Below, piece after piece: positions 6,806-14,900 of a stretch of DNA of 17,848 nucleotides. The stretch is taken from assembly GCA_900544195.1 (NCBI GenBank), contig UQUJ01000063.1:1-17848 (forward strand). Reading direction: 5' to 3'. A program made the position numbers and the translations under genes. Position 1 is the stretch's first letter; each line of letters begins with the position of its first letter. Under the pieces are notes generated by a model, which was not told the DNA's origin, did not search any database, and saw nothing but the letters and a program-made list of their open reading frames with translations. The DNA comes from an uncultured Alistipes sp. Lineage in GTDB: Bacteria; Bacteroidota; Bacteroidia; Bacteroidales; UBA932.

Positions 6806-9800
6806 TTAAAGATCAAGAGTTACACCAAGGTTGAACACACGCGCTGTTCCGTAAGTGTCATCGGATGATCCGGTGAAAGAGTACTGAGGGTTCATACCCT
6901 TGAGGGATGTGATGGTGACAAGGTTCTCCACGCTGGCGTTGAGGAGGATGCCTTTGACATTGATCTTGTCGGTCAGTCTCTTAGGGATGCGGTAGCCGAG
7001 GTTGATGTTCTTCACGACAAAGTAGGAAGCATCCTGAAGCCAGCGGCTGCCGGCGGCGTTGTTGAACTTGTTTCTCTCGAAATCAACGATCGGAATTCCG
7101 TCAGGATCGATCCTGTTGGCTTCTGTCATTCCGGAAGGCTGGGCTGTCCAGGACTTGAGGATGTCCTTGTGGTTCTGGCTTGCGCTGGATGCGCTGCCGG
7201 TGGACATCAGGCTGGAGTAGGAGCTGTCGTAAACCTTTCCGCCGAGGCTGTAGGTAAAGAGTGCGCTGAGGGTGAAGTTCTTCCAAGAGAGTGAGGTGTT
7301 GAACGAACCGTAAGCCCAAGGAATAGCGGATCCGCACCAGTCGCGAAGCGCGTAGTTGTAGTCGTAGGTGTAGTCTGTGCCGTTGATGGTCACAAGCTCG
7401 TTGGCCGCCTGCGCTTTCTCTTTCATCTCAGGGTCGATCTTATAGAGTGAGTAACCGTTGGTCTGATCGACTCCGACGAAGTTGTAGGCGTAGAACTCAT
7501 AGACTGAGTGTCCTTCCTCGTACCTGCGGATGCTGCTGACTGTGATTGGCTCGTGGTCAGGGAGGGTGATGATCTTGTTCTTGAGGAATGTGACGTCAAG
7601 ACCTACGTTCCAGAGCCAGTGGCCGTTTCTGATGACATCAACATCTGTCGAGAACTCGACTCCTCTGTTGGAGACAGATCCAATGTTTTTGCTGACAGAC
7701 AAATTCCAACTGCCTTTGTCTTCCTGATGTGACCAAGAACCTGCGGATAGCGGAAGCGGCACGTTGAAAAGAAGATCCTTGGATCTCTTGTCGAAGTAGC
7801 CTAAGCTGAAGTTGACTCTGTCGAACGCGCGTCCTTCAACGGCCACGTCGATTGTCTGGGTGGTCTCCCAGCTGATGTCGTTGGCTGCGAGGCTCTTCTT
7901 CAGAAGGGATGTCTTTCCGCCGTTCTTGTCAATCTCGTACAGAGCCTGATAGCCATAGTAGCCTACACTCTTGTCGTTGCCGACCTCTCCGAACGCCGCG
8001 CGAAGTTTGAGGGCGTCGATCTTGTCAACGTTCGCCATAAAGTTCTCCTTCTTGATGTTCCAGTTCGCTCCGACCGAGAAGAAGTTTCCCCAGCGGTTGT
8101 CAGGGTGGAATTTTGATGAGCCGTCACGACGGAACGATGCGTCGAAGAAATACTTCTCCGCAAAATTGTAGCGTATGCGGGTGAGGTAAGACTCTACCCT
8201 GTAGTTGTCGTTGAAACCGGTCGTGTAGGAATCGGTGAGGAAGTTGCCCATAACGATGTTCCCAGGAACGGCCATATTCGTGTTCATCGAGCTCTGGTAC
8301 TTACGGAGGTAAGAGTAGTTCTCGTGACCGGCGAGGACATCGACGTGGTGCATTCCGAAGTCACGCTCCCAGTTCAGCATCTGTGAAAGGGTGTAGTCGT
8401 GGTAGCGGTAGTGGGTGTCGATGTAACGTCCGTTGTTTGTCGCTCCGTCGCCGATCTCAGGGTTGTTGTATGCCTCAGTGGCGGTTGTGGAGTGGTTTAC
8501 GATTCCCTTCACCGTGGCGGAGAATCCGTAAGGCAGGGTGACTGTGGCGAACGCCTGGCCGCCGAGCACGTTACGGTGTGAGTTCTGCTTGTCGGTTCTG
8601 AGCTCGTAGGCGATGTTTCTGTTGTCCAGATAGTCGGATGAGGTGTCGTACTGCTTGTTACCGCTGGCGTCGAGGGCGAATGTGCCGTCGGCGTTGTGAA
8701 GATAGTAAGGGTAGATAGGTGCGGTGTATCTCGCGATGTAGAACGGGTTGCCGTATGCGTTGCCCGATGCTTTGTCGTTGAAGTTCCTCTCGGAGACGGT
8801 TGCGTTGACGTTTACACCTGCCTTGAACCATTTGTTAGGCGTGAAGGTGGTGTTGATACGTCCAGTCATTCTCTCGTAGTCGCTGGCGACGATGTATCCC
8901 TGCTCGTTGGTGTAGCCGAGGGAGGCATAGACATTGAACTTGCTGGAGGCCACACTACCGGACACGGAGTAGTCCTGACGGTAACCTGTGCGCTCGATGG
9001 CGTCGAACCAGTTGAGGTCGTCATAGACGCTCTTCCTCTTGGCGACGAGCTTGCCGTTGGCATCGAACAGTGCCGTATTCGCTCCGTCGTAGATGTTCAG
9101 CTTGGCGTAGTCGGCGATGAGGTGCTCTGTGGCGTAGGTTCCGGCGGCGGCAGCGTCAAGCTTGAGGGAACTGTGCATAGCGTAGTTTCTCATAGCTGTC
9201 CAGGACACCTCCATCCACTCGTCAGGGTTGAGGGTCTCATATTCCGGAAGACCACGGGTGTAGACACCTTGGTTGATCTTCACAGTGATGGATGGGTCTG
9301 TCGAACCACGGCCGCTCTTCGTGGTGACGAGAACGACTCCGTTGGCGGCGCGGTTGCCGTAAAGCGCGGAAGACGCCGCATCCTTTCAGGACGGAAATGC
9401 TTGCGATGTCAGCAGGGTTGATCTCAGCGATGTTCCCTTCAAACGGAGCTCCATCGACAACGAACAGAGGTTCGTTGGATCCGTTCACGGAACCGAATCC
9501 GCGGATTCGGATTGTCGGGGCGGCTCCAGGCTCACCGTAGGTGTTGTTGACCTGCACGCCAGGCGCGGCTCCTTCCAAAGCTCCTGTGGCTGAGGTGGTT
9601 GCGCGGAGCTCAAGTTTCTTCTCGTCGATCTGGGAGACAGATCCGGTGATGGACTCCCTCTTCTGTGTACCGTAGGCCACAACGACAGTCTCATTGATCG
9701 AGTTGGCCTCTGCGAGCAGTGTGATTGACACATAAGGGGCGATCTTGACGGTCTGGGCCTTCATTCCGAGGAAAGAGACCTCAAGTTGTGTGGCGTTGGC

Positions 9801-9998
9801 CGGAACGTTGGTAAGTGAGAACTTACCGTTTGCGTCGGCGTAGGTTCCGATGGTTGTTCCGGAGACGATGATGGACGCGCCGGCTACCGGCTGCCCGTCA
9901 TCCGCGTTCACGACTCCAGAGACATTCTGGGTCTGGGCCCATGCTGCACCTATGCTGATGAACAGGCACAGCGCGATTGTAAATAATTTTTTACCCAT
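6806..9998 (-). pseudogene. susC: SusC/RagA TonB-dependent receptor, frameshifted (left arm)
   Basis: This is a SusC-family TonB-linked outer-membrane channel split into two frames, 9998-9237 and up to 9283-6806. The first part carries the signal peptide (cleavage after AWA, residue 21), a carboxypeptidase-regulatory-like domain (about 24-105), VVVAYGTQKRES before the plug, and LFVVDGAPFEG. It breaks after ISVLK (about residue 204), where the minus strand has three A's instead of two (plus 9384-9386). Removing one base restores VLKDAASSALYGNRAANGV and joins the barrel half, giving about 1063 aa, the normal family length. The barrel ends in VFNLGVTLDL. Its first 68 coding bases are identical to those of the right-hand SusC as part of the 101-bp inverted repeat, and no good promoter precedes it in this orientation. 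The insertion may be a real mutation or a sequencing/assembly error. Confidence 0.85.
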
Positions 9999-10031
9999 AA
10001 GCTTGAAACTTTTGTTAAACTTAGCTTTTTA
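9931..10031 (-). repeat. Inner inverted repeat, left copy (101 bp)
   Basis: A perfect 101-bp match, checked base by base, to 11878-11978 in inverted orientation. It covers 33 bp of leader and the first 68 coding bases of the left susC, which encode the complete signal peptide. Identity stops abruptly at both ends, while the rest of the two SusC genes is strongly diverged. That pattern indicates repeated exchange between the copies, as expected of a recombination site. Confidence 0.95.
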
Positions 10032-10229
10032 GCAAGAATTTCAGGCAGTTTCGCTTACTATCAATTGTTATAGACTACTAATTTCAAAGTCATCAATGCG
10101 TGCGTTTGCATGGGTGGTGGAGGATAAGTCATTGAATATGTTGAATATGGACACATGTCTTACGTTCACATCGGCGCAAGACTATGGACTATATTGCTAA
10201 ATATCAACAAATTATCCTACACCATGATT
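10032..10229. other. Short flank between left repeat and recombinase stop
   Basis: About 200 bp with no gene. On the minus strand, which leads into the left susC, the best -7-like match is TGACTTTG (plus 10084-10091) with one mismatch and no -33 partner, so no convincing promoter faces the left arm. A 9-bp direct repeat, TTGAATATG twice, lies at 10132-10149. No terminator separates the recombinase from the left susC, so readthrough is possible. Confidence 0.5.
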
Positions 10230-11153
10230 TCACACGATGGACCGGATCATGTCTTCGACGCACTTCCGCTTTTGCTCTATTCCCGGGTGAACGTAGAGAT
10301 TCAGCGTGGTGCTCACGTTTGAGTGACCAAGAATGGAACTCAATGTTTTGTAGTCACATTTGCTTTCAACGCATCGGGTCGCGAAGGTGTGGCGAAGACC
10401 GTGGAAACGGCGCATTGACAACCCGAGGGTGGCGGCGACACGTTTGAAATGGTTTCTCATGGTCTGTGGCTCGGTTGGATGAGTGAGGCCTGAAATCACG
10501 AAACGGTTGCATGGCGCGCTGCCGGCATATTCATTGAGGACAGTGGCCAGCTCACCTGTTATCGGGATGTCCCGGCATGACTCGGCTGTCTTTGGCGAGT
10601 CGATTGTGAGTTCGGAATGCTTATCCCCGCCATCGATCTTATAAATTCTATGTACCGTCCTGCGCACTCGGATTGTTCCCGAATCAAAGTCCACATCTCC
10701 CCATTTCAAGGAGCAGACTTCCCCTATTCTTATGCCGGTGTACAAGCAGATCAGCAGACCAAGATTGTAGCGGTCGGGATGAGTGGTGAGATATTCAAGC
10801 ATACGCTGCTCCTCGCTCACCGTCAGGACATACAACCTTGGCTTCATCCTTGGGGTGGGGAATCTGACCTCTATGACCCTATGTTCGATCCAGCCGTGTT
10901 TTTCACCGTACTTGACAATCATCTTCAAGACTATCAACATTCCTTTGATGGTCGTCACATTCAGTCCATCTTCTAGTTTGCGATCAATCATTTTCTGTAC
11001 GGAATGAGTCGTCACTTCGTTCAGAGTCTTGAATTGTGGTTCAAGATGATTCTGAATGATAAGCGAATATGCAGCCATTGTGGATGTCTTGACATACATT
11101 TTTTTCTCCTGTTTCCACAACCAGCATACTTCGTGAAATGAAATCTGTGTCAT
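10230..11153 (-). CDS. Tyrosine site-specific recombinase (DNA invertase)
   Basis: The product (307 aa) is a complete tyrosine recombinase of the phage-integrase family. An N-terminal SAM-like DNA-binding domain (about 1-95) precedes the catalytic domain. All six active-site positions are visible: R142 in TGIRIGE, K188 in SPKTAES, H251 and R254 in HGLRH, H277 in LGHSN, and the nucleophile Y287 in LNLYVH. The size and intact motifs suit a chromosomal invertase of Bacteroidales. The gene lies inside the segment bounded by the 101-bp inverted repeats, is transcribed toward the left susC, and stops 231 bp before that gene's ATG. It most likely inverts its own segment, switching which SusC/SusD system is expressed. 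The start at 11153 is preceded by an AT-rich leader without a Shine-Dalgarno; no clear promoter was found. Integration or excision of an element is a less likely role, since no att-type direct repeats or cargo are present. Confidence 0.93.
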   Translation of the reverse strand: MTQISFHEVCWLWKQEKKMYVKTSTMAAYSLIIQNHLEPQFKTLNEVTTHSVQKMIDRKLEDGLNVTTIKGMLIVLKMIVKYGEKHGWIEHRVIEVRFPTPRMKPRLYVLTVSEEQRMLEYLTTHPDRYNLGLLICLYTGIRIGEVCSLKWGDVDFDSGTIRVRRTVHRIYKIDGGDKHSELTIDSPKTAESCRDIPITGELATVLNEYAGSAPCNRFVISGLTHPTEPQTMRNHFKRVAATLGLSMRRFHGLRHTFATRCVESKCDYKTLSSILGHSNVSTTLNLYVHPGIEQKRKCVEDMIRSIV

Positions 11154-11226
11154 TGCTCAATAAATTTATAAGTTAAAAAAGATCAAACAATGAATTTAAT
11201 GATAATGTTGGTTCAAAATATTTAAG

Positions 11227-11391
11227 ATGGCTAACGATTATGTCTTAAAAACTTATAACGATAAAGTAATTCCTCCTGTTTTTATGAAATATTATCGCGA
11301 ATCTGTTGTTATTTCGAGAAAATGTCATTATCTTGTCAAAAGTTCATGGTCTCGGTCAACTTTGACTGTCTTCGTGTTATCTCAGCGCTGA
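11227..11391 (+). CDS. Doubtful small ORF in the leader region (54 aa)
   Basis: An ATG-initiated frame of 54 codons starting MANDYVLKTYNDKVIPPVF, moderately basic, with no recognised domain, no signal peptide and no ribosome site. It lies divergently 73 bp from the recombinase start and upstream of the promoter array. It may be chance in AT-rich DNA; it could also be a small regulator of the switch. Function unknown. Confidence 0.2.
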   Translation: MANDYVLKTYNDKVIPPVFMKYYRESVVISRKCHYLVKSSWSRSTLTVFVLSQR

Positions 11392-11427
11392 GCCAGTGCC
11401 AATGAACGGAGGAGACCGCGTTCACTG

Positions 11428-11467
11428 TTTAAGTTTGTTTAGGTTTGTTTAAGTTTGTTTAAAATTG
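11428..11467 (+). repeat. 10-bp tandem repeat that spells -7 promoter elements
   Basis: Four consecutive 10-bp units: TTTAAGTTTG, TTTAGGTTTG, TTTAAGTTTG and the degenerate TTTAAAATTG. Each of the first three contains a perfect TAnnTTTG (11430-11437, 11440-11447, 11450-11457); the fourth contains TAAAATTG. They read toward the right susC, about 440 bp upstream of its ATG. The period is close to one helical turn, so the sites lie on nearly the same face. They may be tandem promoters, operators or a curved segment. Confidence 0.7.
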
Positions 11468-11609
11468 ATTGTATATGACGGATTGTTACAAGATGAAAGA
11501 TAAGTTTTGCCGCCATTCCGGTGGTCTCAGGGGTTGTATTTTTATATCATCCGCACCGTTGAAACGATATAGTTATTTTTTATGACGTGTTAAATTGTTA
11601 GTTTTACCC

Positions 11610-11617
11610 TAATTTTG
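11610..11617 (+). promoter_or_regulatory. -7 element, candidate susC promoter
   Basis: TAATTTTG is a perfect TAnnTTTG facing the right susC, about 290 bp before its ATG. A TTG lies only 12 bp upstream and no proper -33 is present at about 20 bp, so this is a candidate only. Confidence 0.3.
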
Positions 11618-11718
11618 TTAACAGTTTAGTAAGAGCAATCTTTTGAGCATTGAATATAACGATTGGGTAAAACGATAAACATTAAATATTAATTCACCAA
11701 AGCAAGTTTGCACAACTG

Positions 11719-11749
11719 TTGGAATTGTCAAACTATTTTATTTAGTTTG
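11719..11749 (+). promoter_or_regulatory. Best-spaced -33/-7 promoter for the right susC
   Basis: TTG at 11719-11721 and TTAGTTTG at 11742-11749 are separated by 20 bp, the usual Bacteroidetes spacing. The -7 has one mismatch to TAnnTTTG. Transcription would start near 11755, giving a leader of about 155 nt that enters the inverted repeat. Being inside the invertible segment, it would drive the left susC after inversion. Confidence 0.45.
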
Positions 11750-11877
11750 TAAGCGGGTTTAACATTTGGTTCTGTGACAGATTCGTTTTAGGTTGGAGCA
11801 AACAGCCCCGAAGGAACGAAGTTATGAGTAAAATTGATATATAAAAGACATTGGAATACTATTTCAATATTCAATAA

Positions 11878-11978
11878 TAAAAAGCTAAGTTTAACAAAAG
11901 TTTCAAGCTTATGGGTAAAAAATTATTTACAATCGCGCTGTGCCTGTTCATCAGCATAGGTGCAGCATGGGCCCAGAC
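11878..11978 (+). repeat. Inner inverted repeat, right copy (101 bp)
   Basis: Partner of the repeat at 9931-10031. It includes 33 bp of leader (11878-11910) and 68 coding bases of the right susC. The leader part has two AAGTTT motifs 11 bp apart (11887-11892 and 11898-11903) and the palindrome AAGCTT just before the ATG, which are candidate recombinase contacts. Confidence 0.95.
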
Positions 11979-14900
11979 AATCAGGGTGTCCGGCACGGTC
12001 ACGGACGTGGCCAACGGTGAACCCGTTGTGGGCGCGGCAGTTCAGCTCAAAGGGAGCGCAAGCACTTACGCATTGACAGATGTTTCAGGTAAGTACACCC
12101 TCTCGGTTCCTGCGGACGCCATCCTTACCGTCAGCAGCCTCGGATTCAATCCTGCCGAAGTTCAAGTCAATGGCAGAGGAGTCGTTGACATCGGACTGAC
12201 TCCGGAGGCGCAGCTTTTGGATGACGTTCTCGTTGTCGCTTACGGCACCGCCAAGAAAGAGTCCTTCACAGGTTCCGCCGGGACAGTGAAAAGCGAAAGC
12301 CTCCAGAAAAGAACCGTAGCCAACGTGTCCAAGGCGCTCGAAGGTATGGTGGCAGGTATCTCCACGACATCAGGCTCAGGACAGCCAGGTGAAGGTGCCT
12401 CCATCCAGATCCGTGGAACCGGTTCCATCAACGCCTCCTCCGACCCGCTTTATGTTGTGGACGGAATCCCGTTTGACGGAAATCTCTCCGCTCTCAACCC
12501 TAACGACATCGAGAACCTTACCGTCCTGAAGGACGCCTCGGCTGCCGCCCTTTACGGAGCGCGCGCCGCCAACGGTGTCATCATGATCACCACCAAACGC
12601 GGCTCTGAAGGCCATTCAGTGGTGAACCTCAAGGCTACCGTCGGTCTTCAGTCCCGCTCAATCAGGGACTATGACACCGTCAACCAGGAAGAGTTCGTGG
12701 AACTCACTTGGGAAGCCCTCAAGAACAATTACGTCATCAACGGTGGCTACGACCTCGCCAGAGCTAAAACTCTTGCGTCCGCTGGTCTTTCCGGAGCACT
12801 CGGTGGAGAGTTCTACAATCCTTTCAAGAATTACAAATGGGCTGACCTCATCGATCCTGAGACAGGAAGGGTTCGCTCCGACGCGGTTTCCGCCTGGGAC
12901 GACAACTGGATGGATGTCCTCACGGAAGACAAGGCTGTCCGTCAGGAGTATCAGCTTGGTGTCAGCGGTGGAACACACAAGACGAAGTATGCGTTCTCTC
13001 TCGGTTATCTTGACGACAAGGGTGTCCTCATCACAACCAAGTTCAAGCGTTATTCCCTCCGCGCCAACGTTGACCACTCGGTTAACGACTGGATGAAACT
13101 CGGTGCCAGCGCAAGCTATGCGTACACTAACCAGAACAGCTCGCAGTACTCTAACACTCAGACTGGTAACGCATGGTATACAGCTCAGTTCATGGCTCCT
13201 ATCTATCCTGTCTATCTGAAAGATGACAGCGGCGCCAACCTGCTTGACGAGTTCGGCAACAAACAGTACGACTACGGTGAGAACAGCCGTCCCAAGGCAG
13301 CCAACTTCAACGTTGTCGGAGACCTCTATGACAACAGCAATGAGATCCTCCGCGACAACTCCGGTGTCCGCGCCTATGCCATCATCGGAGGAGACAGCGA
13401 CGCCATGGGAATATTCAAGGGTCTGTCCTTCTCCACAAACTTTGGAGCCGACATCACCAACATGAACAGAACTTCCTATTACAACCCTTACCACGGTGAC
13501 GGAAAATCACAAGGAGGTTCTGTGGACAAGTACTCTACACGTACATTCTCCTACACATGGAACCAGATTCTCAAATACGAGCGCAACCTGAATGATTTCC
13601 ACTTCCTTGGACAGCTTGGACACGAGTACTACAACTACCAGTACAAGTACCTCGCAGCTGACCGCACAGGTGTCTATCCTGGAATCAAGGAACTCGACCC
13701 GGCAACCAACGTGACAGGAAACCGCTCATATTCCGATGTTTATCGCATGGAATCCTTCTTCGGACGTCTTGCCGCCGACTATGCCGACAAGTACTACATT
13801 GAAGCCACATGGCGTACCGACGGTTCCTCTCGTTTCTACAAGGACAACCGCTGGGGACAGTTCTGGTCACTCGGTGGATCATGGCGTGTGTCACAGGAAG
13901 CGTTCATGAAGGACATCACCTGGATTGACAACCTCACAGCCCGCCTCTCTTATGGAGAGCTTGGTAACGACTCCCTCCGTTCCTACTACGCATGGCAGTC
14001 ATTCTACGATCTTACTTATGCCAATGCCACGAACCCTGGCGCCCTCGTGTCATCTCTCGCAAACCCTGATGTGTCATGGGAGAAGAAAGGCTCTTGGAAC
14101 GCAGGTATCGAAGGTTCATTCCTCCACAAGGTTTTGAACCTTACTCTTGAGTACTACAACTCAAAGACAAGCGACTTGCTTCTGGCCTTCCCTATGGCCG
14201 CCTCAACGGGCTTCACAGGTTACAATGCCAACGTCGGCTCGATGAGAAACCAAGGATTTGAAGGCACAATCAAGGTCAACTGGCTGAATAAGGCCGACTT
14301 CCGCGCAAGCTCTACTTTGATGACCTACCTGAACAGGAATAAGGTTCTCCATCTCACCGGAGAGTCTGACACCATCACATCAGGCGCTTACGTAATCAAG
14401 GAAGGAATGCCTATCTACACTTATTATGTGCCGAAGGCGGCCGGTGTTGATCCGGCCAACGGACAGCTCCTTTACTATGCTTACAAGACAGATAAGGATG
14501 GCAACAAGGTTGAAGGCTCCGACTACATCACCAGTGACAAGGCCGCTGCCAACGCCAGCAAGTACTACTTGGGCAGCCGCGAGGCCAAGATCCAGGGTTC
14601 ATTCGGATCGGACTTCCAGTGGAAATCATTTGATTTCAGCTTCCTCACCACTTTCTCCGTAGGCGGCAAGGTTTATGACTCGCTTTACGCTTCGTCCATG
14701 GAGACCACCTACACGGGTGACACTTGGAACAGACATATTCTTCGCCGCTGGCAGAAACCGGGCGATGAGACTGACGTTCCTGCGGTTCTCTCAAATTCCG
14801 GAAGACTTGCCGCTGACAGATGGCTTGTCGACGCCTCTTACTTCGCGATCAAGTCTGTGCAGTTAGGCTACACTCTCCCGACCAAGTGGACAAAGAAGGC

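Larger units (their letters stand above)
10032..11877. mobile_element. Invertible DNA segment carrying its own recombinase
   Basis: The segment is 1846 bp, bounded by perfect 101-bp inverted repeats that form the 5' ends of two divergent susC genes. It holds a complete tyrosine recombinase gene (minus strand) and an AT-rich region with Bacteroidetes promoter elements reading right. Inversion would connect the same promoter region to the left susC without changing either protein, because the crossover lies within identical leader and signal-peptide codons. Site-specific inversion at the starts of susC genes by tyrosine recombinases is known in Bacteroides. That this segment inverts is inferred from its structure. 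The given orientation is one of two predicted states. Confidence 0.85.
11154..11877 (+). promoter_or_regulatory. AT-rich switchable promoter/leader region of susC
   Basis: About 720 bp, markedly AT-rich, between the divergent recombinase and right susC. It contains, in order: a doubtful 54-codon frame (11227-11391); two short dyads (11355-11366 and the perfect palindrome CTCAGCGCTGAG at 11381-11392); the tandem -7 repeat array (11428-11467); a perfect TAnnTTTG at 11610-11617; a 9-bp inverted repeat GTTTTACCC/GGGTAAAAC (11601-11609 and 11665-11673); a -33/-7 pair (11719-11749); a six-codon leader frame (11824-11844); and a weak AT hairpin (11850-11875) just before the inverted repeat. All the good promoter matches point right, toward the intact susC, and would turn with the segment on inversion. 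Confidence 0.65.

Noticed and set aside
9237..9416. Programmed frameshifting to join the two halves of the left susC
   Set aside because: There is no slippery heptamer or downstream stimulatory structure at the break; the site is only three A's. A mutation or sequence error is simpler.
10230..11153. The recombinase as the integrase of an integrated phage or conjugative element
   Set aside because: No tRNA, direct-repeat att sites or element cargo flank it. The only repeats are inverted and lie in susC starts, which fits an invertase.
11428..11467. A CRISPR-like array
   Set aside because: The units are 10 bp, contiguous and without spacers, and no cas genes are present.
9931..11978. An insertion sequence with terminal inverted repeats
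   Set aside because: The repeats are 101 bp, perfect, and contain start codons and signal peptides of the flanking genes. There is no target-site duplication and the enzyme is a tyrosine recombinase rather than an IS transposase.
12658..13494. A 278-codon frame on the minus strand, and 8696-9421 on the plus strand, inside the susC genes
   Set aside because: Both are antisense to susC and valine-rich in the way shadow frames of GC-balanced genes are; neither has a signal, domain or promoter.
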